Notes: a model not told the origin generated them from the sequence alone. Counted from the first letter of the stretch, positions 15,616 to 24,139 are shown. The stretch: 34,517 bases of DNA from Erysipelotrichaceae bacterium UBA2227 (GCA_002348095.1 DDYT01000001.1:1-34517), one strand, 5' to 3'. Numbers and translations are program-made.

Positions 15616-16239
15616 ATGAAAAAAACCTCACCGGAACAACCGGTATATGCTCAAATCGCACTGGATATATGCGCCCGGATCGCTCGGGGCGATTTAAAAG
15701 AGAACACGAAGTTCTCCGGCCGCTCGATGATGTCGAGTGAGTATGGTGTATCGCCGGAAACGATCCGCAGAGCACTCAACTTGCTTCAGGATGAAGATAT
15801 CGTTACCGTGCATCATAACAGCGGTGTCGTTATCAAATCGAAAGACAACGCATTGAAATACTTGCAGCAATACGCCTATGTCAACGACATCCACACTTTG
15901 AAATTACAGCTCAAAGAGATGATGAAAGAGCGTGAGTTGCTGGACCAGAAGATTTTCGGATTGGTGGAGCATATCATTGATCTTAATGACCGCTTCAGTT
16001 ATACCGATCCGTTGCGGAAGTTTGAGTTTGAAATTCCGCAAGGATCTTCGCTGATCGGTATGACCGTCAAGGAAGCAGCTTTCTATCAACATACTCAGGC
16101 GACCGTAATTGCCATCCGCCGCGGCAAACAAACGATCCTATCTCCGGGACCGGATGCCCGATTTGAAGTCAGTGATGTCATTGTGGTCATCGGCGGAATC
16201 GATTTGGCATCACGCGTTGAAGAATTCATTGCCCGATAG
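15616..16239 (+). CDS. GntR-type winged helix regulator with RCK_C domain (BusR-like)
   Basis: A 207-residue protein. An N-terminal GntR winged helix (about residues 8-75) contains VYAQIALDICARIARGDL and YGVSPETIRRALNLLQDEDIV. A helical coiled-coil segment (about 85-130) follows, then an RCK_C/TrkA-C domain (about 135-207) with GSSLIGMTVKEAAF, ATVIAIRRG and FEVSDVIVVIGG. The architecture is that of BusR, where the RCK_C domain binds c-di-AMP and the protein represses osmolyte uptake. It is therefore probably a second-messenger-responsive repressor of K+ or osmolyte genes. No transporter of that kind is adjacent, so its target lies elsewhere or is the U32 gene downstream. GTAGGTGA precedes the ATG. 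Confidence 0.85.
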   Translation: MKKTSPEQPVYAQIALDICARIARGDLKENTKFSGRSMMSSEYGVSPETIRRALNLLQDEDIVTVHHNSGVVIKSKDNALKYLQQYAYVNDIHTLKLQLKEMMKERELLDQKIFGLVEHIIDLNDRFSYTDPLRKFEFEIPQGSSLIGMTVKEAAFYQHTQATVIAIRRGKQTILSPGPDARFEVSDVIVVIGGIDLASRVEEFIAR

Positions 16240-16262
16240 CAACGGAAACGTTGCTTTTTTTT
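16238..16262 (+). terminator. Terminator after the GntR-RCK_C gene
   Basis: AGCAACG (16238-16244), GAAA tetraloop, CGTTGCT (16249-16255), then a T run. The stem starts inside the TAG stop. Only 16 bases separate the T run from the next start codon. Confidence 0.9.
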
Positions 16263-16278
16263 AGTGAACGAGGAACCT

Positions 16279-18567
16279 ATGAAAAGATTACCTGAACTCC
16301 TTGCGCCTGCCGGATCGATGGAAGCCGTGACTGCTGCTGTACAATCCGGCTGTGACGCTATTTACTGTGGTTTGCATCGCTTCAGTGCACGGGCATCGGC
16401 CGTGAACTTTTCGATGGAAGAAATGGCAGAAGTCATTCGCTATTGTCACACATACGGAGTAAAGGTATACATTACCATGAACACGCTGATCAATGACGGG
16501 CAGATGGATGAAGTCGAGTCGATGATCGTCGAGGCCGCAAGAAAGGGTGCAGATGCCTTTATCGTTCAGGATTTCGGTCTGATGAATCGGATCCATCAGC
16601 GATACCCTTGCATCGAACTTCACGCATCGACACAGATGAACGTTCATCACCCTTCACACATCCACATACTGCATCAAGCCGGGATTTCCCGTTTTGTCAT
16701 TGCCCGCGAAACCCCAATCGAAATCGTAAAGGAATTCGTAAGCACGCAACATCCGATCGAAGTGTTTATCCACGGAGCTCTGTGTATGAGTTATTCCGGT
16801 CAGTGTGCGATGAGTTATATCATCGGGTCCCGCTCCGCAAACAAAGGCGAGTGTGCCCAACCCTGCCGGCTGCCATATCAGTTAGTCAAAAAGCAGAACG
16901 ACCGGTGGATTTCAGTGGCTGCTCCCTCACCGTATCTGTTAAGTACTGCTGATCTTAACACCCTCGATCAGCTCGATGAGCTTGTTTCTGCCGGTGTATC
17001 GAGTCTGAAAATTGAAGGACGTTTGAAACGACCGGAGTATGTCGCAGCGGTCGTTCAGGCATATCGTAAGAAACTGGATGATCCAAATGCATCAACCCAA
17101 GCCGAACAGAAGGCCATGGCGCAAATGTTCAATCGACATTTTACCAAAGGTCATCTGTTTCATGATTCTTTTCAATTGTTTGTCAGTGGTGAAAAACCCA
17201 ATCATATCGGAACACCGTTGGGTATCATCGATGAAATCAAAGGTCAGTATATGTTCATAATTTTATCTGACAAACTGCATACCGGAGATGGGATCCGTGT
17301 CATGAATGCTTTGGATGAAGGGATGACGGTTTCACGGATGTGGTCTGAAACATCCGAGATCACAACTGCAAATCAAGGGTCACGCGTGCGCATTAGGCGG
17401 ATTGATGGTGCGAATGTCGGGGATCGTGTCAACAAAACAACCAACAGTGAACTGATCGAACGGTTGCGAGAGCAAATTGAAAGTCAGCCGCGTACTCGAT
17501 TGGTCACGGGTCACTTCACGGCATCCGTTGGGAATGTTATGAAACTGACGGTATCCGATGGACGAAGGGAAATAGAGGTATCTTCTTCAGATCCGCTTCA
17601 GTCAGCGACAAACCGCTCTACAAGCAAAGATGAAATTCTCAAACAGCTGAACAAGACATTCGATACCCCGTATCGATTTGAAAGAATCACGTTTGATATA
17701 GACAGTATGGCGTTTATCCCGGTATCAAAAATCAATGCCTTGCGCAGAGACGCACTTATCCGACTTCAGGAGCAACCGGTAATAGAAATCATCAGAGAAG
17801 AGAGAATTGACAGTGTTGATTATGTGCAGCCCTCACTCACGTTTCGATTCAGCTGTACGACAGCTGAACAGATCGATCAGGTGATTTCGGCAGGGTTTGA
17901 TCAAATCCTTATATCCAATTCATCCTTGGCATCGGCCTGCGAACTGCGGGGTATTCCGTATGTGTGGCAGACGCCGCGCATCCATCCGACGGTGACTTTT
18001 GATCACGCAACGGAATGGGTCATCGGCGAAATCGGGCAAATTGCTCCCGGTCGTGTCATAAGTGGTGACTGGCCGCTCAATGTCACAAACACAGAATCCG
18101 TAAAATGGCTCTTATCTTTGGGATTGCGCAGTGTCATGTTATCATCCGAGTGTACTTTTGATGATATCGAATCCATCATGAAAAACGGCAGTGACACAAA
18201 ACTTGGGTATCTTCCTTGTGAAGTTGCAGTATACGGACGACGCGAGATGATGGTGATGAAACATTGTCCGATCGCCCAAGCTGCAAACACGGAAAGACTT
18301 GATGGATGTGAGATGTGTGTTCAACAGGAGTTTGCGCTGAAAGACCGCAAAAACATGATATATCCGCTGATCAAAGATGAAACCTGTACTATGCATGTGT
18401 TTGAACATCAGCCGTTGGACAACTTTGGCTTGGCGCAATTGTACTTTGATGTCGGCATCCGGATGTTTCGGGTGACTTTCACGGATGAAACTGCTAAGGA
18501 AGTAATGCGAGTTGTTAACAAATGTGTCAGTTTAACAAAGAATTTACAACAAAATTCAAATCTCTGA
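16279..18567 (+). CDS. Long U32 family protein (RlhA/YdcP-like)
   Basis: A 762-residue protein. The N-terminal U32 domain starts LPELLAPAGSMEAVTAAVQSGCDAIY, with IVQDFG, ELHASTQMNVHH, FVIARE, FIHGALCMSYSGQC and GECAQPCRLPY. The last two hold four Cys that in U32 proteins form an Fe-S site. A middle DUF3656-like region and a second, more degenerate U32-like half follow, with a further Cys group (MKHCPIAQ, CEMCVQQ). Long members include RlhA, needed for hydroxylation of 23S rRNA C2501, so RNA modification is more likely than proteolysis. ATG 16279 is chosen for its ACGAGGA site. The in-frame GTG at 16264 lies next to the terminator T run and has no binding site. No own promoter is visible. Confidence 0.85.
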   Translation: MKRLPELLAPAGSMEAVTAAVQSGCDAIYCGLHRFSARASAVNFSMEEMAEVIRYCHTYGVKVYITMNTLINDGQMDEVESMIVEAARKGADAFIVQDFGLMNRIHQRYPCIELHASTQMNVHHPSHIHILHQAGISRFVIARETPIEIVKEFVSTQHPIEVFIHGALCMSYSGQCAMSYIIGSRSANKGECAQPCRLPYQLVKKQNDRWISVAAPSPYLLSTADLNTLDQLDELVSAGVSSLKIEGRLKRPEYVAAVVQAYRKKLDDPNASTQAEQKAMAQMFNRHFTKGHLFHDSFQLFVSGEKPNHIGTPLGIIDEIKGQYMFIILSDKLHTGDGIRVMNALDEGMTVSRMWSETSEITTANQGSRVRIRRIDGANVGDRVNKTTNSELIERLREQIESQPRTRLVTGHFTASVGNVMKLTVSDGRREIEVSSSDPLQSATNRSTSKDEILKQLNKTFDTPYRFERITFDIDSMAFIPVSKINALRRDALIRLQEQPVIEIIREERIDSVDYVQPSLTFRFSCTTAEQIDQVISAGFDQILISNSSLASACELRGIPYVWQTPRIHPTVTFDHATEWVIGEIGQIAPGRVISGDWPLNVTNTESVKWLLSLGLRSVMLSSECTFDDIESIMKNGSDTKLGYLPCEVAVYGRREMMVMKHCPIAQAANTERLDGCEMCVQQEFALKDRKNMIYPLIKDETCTMHVFEHQPLDNFGLAQLYFDVGIRMFRVTFTDETAKEVMRVVNKCVSLTKNLQQNSNL

Positions 18568-18573
18568 TATAAT
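18543..18573 (+). promoter_or_regulatory. Promoter of the MFS transporter gene
   Basis: TATAAT (18568-18573) preceded by TGA (extended -10) and TTTACA at 18543-18548 (19-base spacer). It overlaps the end of the U32 gene. 26 bases separate the -10 from the ATG. Confidence 0.5.
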
Positions 18574-18599
18574 GAAAACAAAAAGAAAAGGGGACATGT

Positions 18600-19844
18600 A
18601 TGAAGTTGACCAAAGCTGAAAAGAGTTGGATTTTATATGACATTGCCAACTCTGCGTTTATCTTAAGTGTTACCGCAACGATCCCGATTTATTTCCGCGC
18701 TTTGGCGGAGAATGCCGGAGTTGAAAGTAATATCGTTTCCGCCTGGTGGGGAACGGCAACCTCGGTCGCAGTTATCATTTTGGCCGTCATGGCACCGATT
18801 TTAGGGGCAATTGCCGATTATCGGGGAATGAAGAAGAAGCTGTTTGTGGCTTTCTTAGCAATGGGCATTTTAGGCGCTTTCTCATTGGCGGTTACCGCTG
18901 ATTGGATGGCATTCTTGTTATTGTTTATCATCGCACGTGTCGGTTATTCAGCTTGTAATATTTTCTATGATTCTATGCTGGTTGATGTATCCACGGATGA
19001 ACGCATGGATATGATATCTTCACAAGGCTATGCGTGGGGGTATATCGGCAGTACGATTCCCTTTATCGTCGGTATCGTGCTTATTTTTACCAAACCTTTC
19101 GGAATGTCGACAACCCAGGCAACACAGATATCGTTTCTGATCACCGCCGTATGGTGGGGTCTGTTAACGATTCCGATGCTGAAAAATGTCAAACAGACTT
19201 ATTATTTGGATCCGCAGCCGAAAGTCGTATCCAAAGCTTTCAGCCGCGTATTCCATACGCTTGCCAAAATTTATAAAAACAAAAAGCTTTTCTTCTACAT
19301 TGTCGGTTACTTCTGTTACATCGATGGTGTCTACACGATTATCTCGATGGCGACGACCTATGGCGGTGAAGTGGGTATCGGTACGACCGAGATGATCGGA
19401 GCACTGTTGCTGACTCAGTTTGTGGCGTTCCCCTTTGCCATTTTGGCCGGGGTACTTGCCAAGAAATACGGTGCTCTCAAACTGCTGAAATTTTATATTC
19501 TGATGTATATTGGTATTTCTATCTTTGGTTACCAGTTGGATCAGGCATGGGAATTCTGGGTATTGGCCGTTGCGGTCGGTATGGCTCAAGGCGGTATACA
19601 ATCGCTGTCCCGCTCCTATTACGGTAAACTTGTTCCGAAGAATGAATCCAATGAATACTTTGGTTTCTTCGATATTTTCGGTAAGTTCGCAGATTTCTTC
19701 GGTCCGATGATTTTGGCTATCATGGCCGTGACGACCGGGACTTCAAGAAACGGTATTTTGGCACTTATCATCTTGTTTGTGATCGGATACTGGATGTTAG
19801 TGAAAGTCGAAAAACTCGACAAAGCCGAAAAAGCAGCGCAATAA
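18600..19844 (+). CDS. MFS transporter, UMF1/Atg22-like family
   Basis: A 414-residue membrane protein with about twelve helices. The start KAEKSWILYDIANSAFILSV is the signature of the UMF1 group (relatives of yeast Atg22, a vacuolar amino acid effluxer). GAIADYRGMKKK is the usual charged loop 2-3, and GGIQSLSRSYYGKLVPKNESNEYFGFFD in the second half is also family-typical. The substrate in bacteria is not established. Amino acid or small metabolite export is only an inference. It has its own extended -10 promoter and shares a bidirectional terminator with the convergent NERD gene. Confidence 0.87.
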   Translation: MKLTKAEKSWILYDIANSAFILSVTATIPIYFRALAENAGVESNIVSAWWGTATSVAVIILAVMAPILGAIADYRGMKKKLFVAFLAMGILGAFSLAVTADWMAFLLLFIIARVGYSACNIFYDSMLVDVSTDERMDMISSQGYAWGYIGSTIPFIVGIVLIFTKPFGMSTTQATQISFLITAVWWGLLTIPMLKNVKQTYYLDPQPKVVSKAFSRVFHTLAKIYKNKKLFFYIVGYFCYIDGVYTIISMATTYGGEVGIGTTEMIGALLLTQFVAFPFAILAGVLAKKYGALKLLKFYILMYIGISIFGYQLDQAWEFWVLAVAVGMAQGGIQSLSRSYYGKLVPKNESNEYFGFFDIFGKFADFFGPMILAIMAVTTGTSRNGILALIILFVIGYWMLVKVEKLDKAEKAAQ

Positions 19845-19846
19845 GC

Positions 19847-19876
19847 AAGCAGCCGGAATCAATCCGGCTGCTTTTT
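19847..19876. terminator. Bidirectional terminator between the MFS and NERD genes
   Basis: AAGCAGCCGGA (19847-19857) and TCCGGCTGCTT (19863-19873) with loop ATCAA. A T run follows on the plus strand. The NERD gene stop codon (minus strand) lies in the loop. Confidence 0.88.
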
Positions 19877-20455
19877 GTTTTTTACATGACGCTCATGCAT
19901 CTTTTTATTTTTTCGGGAAATATGACGCATCGCATTCAGCTCTCTGGCGATTTGCCGTACTTCTTTGCGGGACAGAACCATAGGTTGCGTATTGAGCCAC
20001 AGCTTCAGCTGCTTATTGAGCTGTCTGCGATGGACGATCCGATTATGCTGATCCGAGACCACCTGTAACGTACAAGCCTCATCGACGACGATCATGGAAA
20101 ACTTCGGGACGTTCCGGTAGTGAGGAAGTGCTTTGTTCAGCGCATAGATATGCGTCTGATTTTGACGGATAGGGCTGTATACAATTCGCTTATGATGCTT
20201 AAACTGCAAAGTCCACTGCTCCTGATCGATCGATCCGATAAGAGTCCCGGAAAAATGCTTGGTCTCAATTACGATGAAACCAAACCGTGTGACCATGACT
20301 GAATCGATTTCGGTGGGAACCTTGTTGTTATTGACACAGTAAACATGAGAGATGACTTTCTTATAACCCGGGAAATTCAAGGCACTGACATGGGTCAGAA
20401 ATTCGCCCCAACGTCCGTTTCGAGACCACTTATAAAGAAGATCTTTCAGCGACAT
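19859..20455 (-). CDS. NERD (nuclease-related) domain protein
   Basis: A 198-residue basic protein with a NERD domain. RNGRWGEFLTHVSAL is the conserved GE helix, EIDSVMVTRFGFIVIETKHFSGTLIGS carries the D..E.K nuclease-like core, and QWTLQF follows. NERD proteins resemble restriction-type endonuclease folds. Their role is mostly unknown. The C-terminal about 50 residues are very rich in Lys, Arg and His, fitting nucleic acid contact. Start: ATG 20455 lies directly after the stop of the upstream peptidase gene (TAATATG), so coupling is likely. GTG or TTG starts at 20479 and 20476 inside that gene are possible. Confidence 0.8.
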   Translation of the reverse strand: MSLKDLLYKWSRNGRWGEFLTHVSALNFPGYKKVISHVYCVNNNKVPTEIDSVMVTRFGFIVIETKHFSGTLIGSIDQEQWTLQFKHHKRIVYSPIRQNQTHIYALNKALPHYRNVPKFSMIVVDEACTLQVVSDQHNRIVHRRQLNKQLKLWLNTQPMVLSRKEVRQIARELNAMRHISRKNKKMHERHVKNKKQPD

Positions 20456-20456
20456 A

Positions 20457-22151
20457 TTACAGTGCTGTGTCGTCAACACCTTCCAGCCATTGATCGATCG
20501 TAGAAATTACTGAACTTACACACCCTTCCTCAAACGGTGATTTCAGGTTTGCGGCTTTAACCAAACCGGTAAAAGACATCGTACCACCCAAAGTACACAG
20601 ATGATGATAATCTTTCCAAGCCGTTTCATCCTTATCCTGAATGCGCTTAAAGAACTGCAGAGCACAAATCTGTGCCAAAGTATAATCGATGTAATAGAAA
20701 GGCATTTGGAAAATGTGGGCCTGCTGGAACCAGAATGTACCCTTTTCTAAGAATTCGCACTCACTGTAATCAATGTGCGGCAAATATTGGCGTTGTAATT
20801 TCCGCCACGCAGCTTTACGTTGATCGGGTGTCATATCAGGATGTGCATAGACCTCATGCTGAAAGTGGTCGACCAATACACCGTAAGGAATGAACTTGAT
20901 GGCACCGCCCAAATGACTGTAACGATACTTCTGTGCCTGATCCCCAAAGAAATTCTCCATCCATGGCCACGTAAAGAACTCCATCGACATCGAATGGATC
21001 TCGGCACTTTCCATGGTCGGCCACATGCATTCCGGTACCTCGATATGACGCGATGAGAATACCTGGAAAGCATGACCGGCTTCATGAGTCAACACGTCGA
21101 TATCCCCGGAAGTTCCGTTAAAGTTTGAGAATATAAACGGAGACTGATAGTCAGCGATATAGGTGCAATAGCCGCCGCCGGCTTTCCCGGGTTTGCTTAC
21201 CAGATCCACCAGCTGCTTATCAAGCATAAAGTCAATGAAATCAGCGGTTTCTTTCGACAACTCATGATACATTTTCCGTCCGTTTTCCACGATAAAATCC
21301 GGATCACCGATCGGCTTGGCATTGCCGCTGGTGTATTCGAAACTCAGATCATAGTGCAACAGTTTGTCCAGTCCCAATCGTTTCTGCTGACGCACAAACA
21401 GTTTCTTTGAGACAGGAACGATATCCGAAAGCACCTGCTTTCTGAATACATCGACCATATCTGCATTGTAATCCAACCGCATCATCCGGATGTAACCCAA
21501 CTCGATAAAGTTGGTATATCCCAGTTTCTTAGCGATCTTATCTCGTAATTGTACAAGATCATGATAAATCTCATCGATTTTTGCTTCATTTTTCTCAAAG
21601 AATCCCCAACGCGCATCAGTAGCCCGTTTGCGCATATCACGATCGGTCGATTGTGTCAGTGGTGTCAGTTGCGGAAGCGTATAAATCTTTCCGTCAAATT
21701 CGATTTGAGCCGAAGCGATCAGTTTTTGATATTCGGAGGATAATCGGTTTTCTTCTTGCAGCTCTTCGATGATGATCGGATCAAAGGCTTTTAAAGAAAA
21801 CTCGGCGATTTTAAAGAAGGCTTGAGGCAAACGCAGTTTCAGTTCTTCAATAAACGGCGAAGCAAGCAATGTTTTGTAAAAATTTACGGTCATCTCTTCA
21901 TATAAAGGACCTTGCTGATCCCAGTAGGTATTCTCAGCTTCATAAAACTCATCTTTGGTATTGATAGAATGGCGGATGCTGCATAAAACGTTGGCGGTCA
22001 TGACAGTAAAGCGCTCCGCATTAAACTGCCTGATCACTTCGATTTGCTGATCGACATGCTTTGCGAGGGCAAATTGCTCGATCAGAGCCAGAGCCCGTGC
22101 TTTGACAGCATCAAAATCCGGCCGGGTATAAACATATTCATTAAATTTCAT
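20457..22151 (-). CDS. M3 family oligoendopeptidase
   Basis: A 564-residue zinc peptidase starting MKFNEYVYTRPDFDAVKARA, typical of the second PepF-like M3 subgroup in Bacillota. The zinc motif is in LTHEAGHAFQVF (first His about residue 356), and the downstream MESAEIHSMSMEF carries the third ligand Glu. The catalytic Tyr/His region follows near YIDYTLAQICALQFF. The frame is open upstream, but ATG 22151 has GAGGTGA six bases before it. It acts on oligopeptides in the cytoplasm. The NERD gene follows directly on the same transcript. Confidence 0.92.
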   Translation of the reverse strand: MKFNEYVYTRPDFDAVKARALALIEQFALAKHVDQQIEVIRQFNAERFTVMTANVLCSIRHSINTKDEFYEAENTYWDQQGPLYEEMTVNFYKTLLASPFIEELKLRLPQAFFKIAEFSLKAFDPIIIEELQEENRLSSEYQKLIASAQIEFDGKIYTLPQLTPLTQSTDRDMRKRATDARWGFFEKNEAKIDEIYHDLVQLRDKIAKKLGYTNFIELGYIRMMRLDYNADMVDVFRKQVLSDIVPVSKKLFVRQQKRLGLDKLLHYDLSFEYTSGNAKPIGDPDFIVENGRKMYHELSKETADFIDFMLDKQLVDLVSKPGKAGGGYCTYIADYQSPFIFSNFNGTSGDIDVLTHEAGHAFQVFSSRHIEVPECMWPTMESAEIHSMSMEFFTWPWMENFFGDQAQKYRYSHLGGAIKFIPYGVLVDHFQHEVYAHPDMTPDQRKAAWRKLQRQYLPHIDYSECEFLEKGTFWFQQAHIFQMPFYYIDYTLAQICALQFFKRIQDKDETAWKDYHHLCTLGGTMSFTGLVKAANLKSPFEEGCVSSVISTIDQWLEGVDDTAL

Positions 22152-22238
22152 TGGTCTCACCTCGAGTTTCATTGTACAATGATTTTGTATCAAATAAAAG
22201 CATCATGTCCGTTTCTTTTGTTTGATAAGAGGATATTC

Positions 22239-23174
22239 ATGAGAAAAAAACTACTGATACTTGCTTTATCTCTTTTGCTGTCAGGCTGTTCGCTCTGGCC
22301 TTTTAGTTCAGAGAAATTTGAGGAGACCTGGACGATTGAGTCTACACAGTTGGTTGCTCCGGGACATACTTTCAAACGCATCCAGCTGGGAAGTTTCTTT
22401 AGTAAAACGACCCATTACTCAGTGACTTCGGAACAGGAGTTAGCGCTTTTACTTTATAAGAACTATGAAGCAGGTAAAACGGAGATCCCGTATGTGTCGG
22501 AAGCGGACATATCTCTCCAGCGGGTTTATCTGTATTTAGATATTTTAATGGACGTTCCCTTTAGTTTGAAACAGGGGATCATCGAATATAAAACGGCAGG
22601 CAGCGTGCAGTACAAGACTATGTACATCCGTATCGAAGCCGATGAGCGATATAATGCCGAGGTGCACAGGGTGGCCAACGCAGTCATCGACTCACTCATT
22701 ACCGAAAATATGACCGTAACGGAAAAAGTAGAAGCGATTCACGATCATTTGGTAAAAACGATTGCGTATGATGAAAGTGTCTTGCAGCTGGATCTCAGCC
22801 GTTATGTCGATCATCCTTCATTTTCGGCATACGGGGCTTTAAATCTGAAAACTGCCGTATGCAGCGGATATGCCCGGGCTTTTCTATTACTTACGAAAAA
22901 ACTGGATATCAAAGCAGGTATCATCAGCTCCCAATCCATTCAGCATGCATGGAATATCGTTGAAATCAATGGAGAGTGGCTGTATTTGGATGCTACGTGG
23001 AATGATCCGATTCCGGATGTGCCCGGACGTGTATTGCGAACGTACTTTCTTCAAACCCGGCGTCGTTTCCTTTCGGATCGGGAGCATCAGTTTGATGTGA
23101 GTTCGGAAAATACGTTGGATGCAGAGGATCATGAGTCTTTCGTAAAATACGCTTATTCGCGAATGAGTGATTGA
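22239..23174 (+). CDS. Lipoprotein with transglutaminase-like domain
   Basis: A 311-residue exported lipoprotein. The start MRKKLLILALSLLLSGCSLW has a basic end, a hydrophobic core and lipobox LSGC, with lipid attachment at Cys 18. The rest faces the cell surface. A transglutaminase-like/papain-like domain lies in the C-terminal half: TAVCSGYARAFLLLTKKLDIKAG (Cys), SIQHAWNIVEINGEWLYLDATW (His and Asp). The catalytic Cys-His-Asp triad is therefore complete. Bacterial relatives act as proteases or cross-linkers on wall or peptides, but the substrate is unknown. ATG 22239 is chosen for AAGAGGA and the signal peptide. A longer open frame upstream overlaps the divergent peptidase gene and is not coding. 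Confidence 0.88.
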   Translation: MRKKLLILALSLLLSGCSLWPFSSEKFEETWTIESTQLVAPGHTFKRIQLGSFFSKTTHYSVTSEQELALLLYKNYEAGKTEIPYVSEADISLQRVYLYLDILMDVPFSLKQGIIEYKTAGSVQYKTMYIRIEADERYNAEVHRVANAVIDSLITENMTVTEKVEAIHDHLVKTIAYDESVLQLDLSRYVDHPSFSAYGALNLKTAVCSGYARAFLLLTKKLDIKAGIISSQSIQHAWNIVEINGEWLYLDATWNDPIPDVPGRVLRTYFLQTRRRFLSDREHQFDVSSENTLDAEDHESFVKYAYSRMSD

Positions 23175-23216
23175 ATTGTGCCGAAAAACATTTTTGTGGT
23201 ATTTGGGTGAAAACAC

Positions 23217-23244
23217 TTGAGTATTTCAACAGATTGGTTACAAT
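23217..23244 (+). promoter_or_regulatory. Promoter of the small ORF/ankyrin region
   Basis: TTGAGT (23217-23222), a 16-base spacer and TACAAT (23239-23244), 42 bases before ATG 23287. Confidence 0.5.
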
Positions 23245-23286
23245 ATAGATAACACGAGATGTCCAACAGAATTGAGGTGAGCGGAT

Positions 23287-23376
23287 ATGGCCTTGCTTTT
23301 ACCATCTGTAGAATCGACCGTATTGGCAACCGTCAGTCCGGTTGGAGTTCGTTATAAAATTCGATTGATGTTTTAG
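23287..23376 (+). CDS. Possible 29-residue small protein or leader peptide
   Basis: ATG 23287 is preceded by TTGAGGTGAG, a strong ribosome binding site, and opens 29 codons ending TAG: MALLLPSVESTVLATVSPVG, then a basic end VRYKIRLMF. It is not long or hydrophobic enough for a membrane anchor, has no run of one amino acid and is not a family I recognise. A promoter lies upstream, and a weak terminator starts immediately after its stop, before the ankyrin gene. A leader peptide of an attenuator or an independent small protein are both possible. Confidence 0.45.
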   Translation: MALLLPSVESTVLATVSPVGVRYKIRLMF

Positions 23377-23405
23377 GATGGGTTTAATGTGCCTGTCTTT
23401 TTTTT
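23377..23405 (+). terminator. Weak terminator/attenuator before the ankyrin gene
   Basis: GATGGG (23377-23382) can pair with CCTGTC (23392-23397) using two G-U pairs, followed by eight Ts. It starts directly after the small ORF's stop codon. Confidence 0.45.
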
Positions 23406-23446
23406 CATCAAAAAACGAGTGTTTGATTAATCAAGGAGGAATTGTT

Positions 23447-24115
23447 ATGGATCAAACAAACAAGACATTCTGGGATGCGGCCGCAGCCGGGGACTTTGCC
23501 AAAGTCAGCGCCATGTTTAAACAAGGGGCTGATGTGAACATTGTTAACGGAGATGGCAGGACTGCGCTGATGCGTACGGCAAAGCGCGGTCATGAAGAAA
23601 TCGTTCGCTTTCTGATTGACAACGGAGCCGAAGTCAACGCCCGTGATGTCAATGAAAAATCGGCGATCATGGGAGCTGCGAAAAAGGGTCATTTGGGAAT
23701 CGTCAAAATGATCACGGAGGCTGGGGCGGATATCAATGCGTTGGACAACAAAGGCCGCAATGCACTGATGAGAGCCAGTTTTCTGGGGCATGCGGATGTC
23801 GTCGGTTACTTGATTTCTAAAGGTGCCGATGTCAATGCTCAGGATGAAATGGGACGCTCAGCACTGATGGAAGCATGTCTGGCGTTTCGCGTGGATGTGA
23901 TCAAGGAACTGGTTGAAGCACATGCGGATATCAATGCGCAAGATGCCAATGGCTGTACCGCATTAATGAGAGCCAGCTATTCCGGATACTTGGAACTTGT
24001 TCAGTATTTGCTCAATCATGGGGCAGATAAGGAAATAGTGGATAAAGAAGGAAATAAGGCGATCCATTATGTTCGCGAACACAGCTTTACTGATTTAAAG
24101 CCGTACTTGAAATAA
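23447..24115 (+). CDS. Ankyrin repeat protein
   Basis: A 222-residue soluble protein made almost entirely of about six ankyrin repeats, with units such as GRTALMRTAKRGHEEIVRFL and GADVNAQDEMGRSALMEACL. After each repeat comes the typical GADVNAxD turn. No signal peptide, transmembrane helix or extra catalytic domain is visible, so it is probably a cytoplasmic protein-binding scaffold. The partner is unknown. ATG 23447 has AAGGAGGA eight bases upstream. The open frame reaches back to 23378, but that stretch contains the weak terminator and T run. It ends 24 bases before the EF-G-like gene. Confidence 0.9.
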   Translation: MDQTNKTFWDAAAAGDFAKVSAMFKQGADVNIVNGDGRTALMRTAKRGHEEIVRFLIDNGAEVNARDVNEKSAIMGAAKKGHLGIVKMITEAGADINALDNKGRNALMRASFLGHADVVGYLISKGADVNAQDEMGRSALMEACLAFRVDVIKELVEAHADINAQDANGCTALMRASYSGYLELVQYLLNHGADKEIVDKEGNKAIHYVREHSFTDLKPYLK

Positions 24116-24139
24116 GAAAGGAATCTTAGGAACGATCAT

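Noticed and set aside
22044..22238. Upstream extension of the lipoprotein reading frame to 22044
   Set aside because: It overlaps the divergent M3 peptidase gene and lacks a ribosome binding site. The start at 22239 has both a binding site and a signal peptide.
23175..23216. AAAAACATTTTT symmetric stretch after the lipoprotein gene as a terminator
   Set aside because: The stem is almost all A-T with a two-base loop and a bulge at the GC foot, so it is too weak to call.
23414..24115. Ankyrin gene as a secreted effector
   Set aside because: No signal peptide or secretion motif is visible and no secretion genes are nearby.
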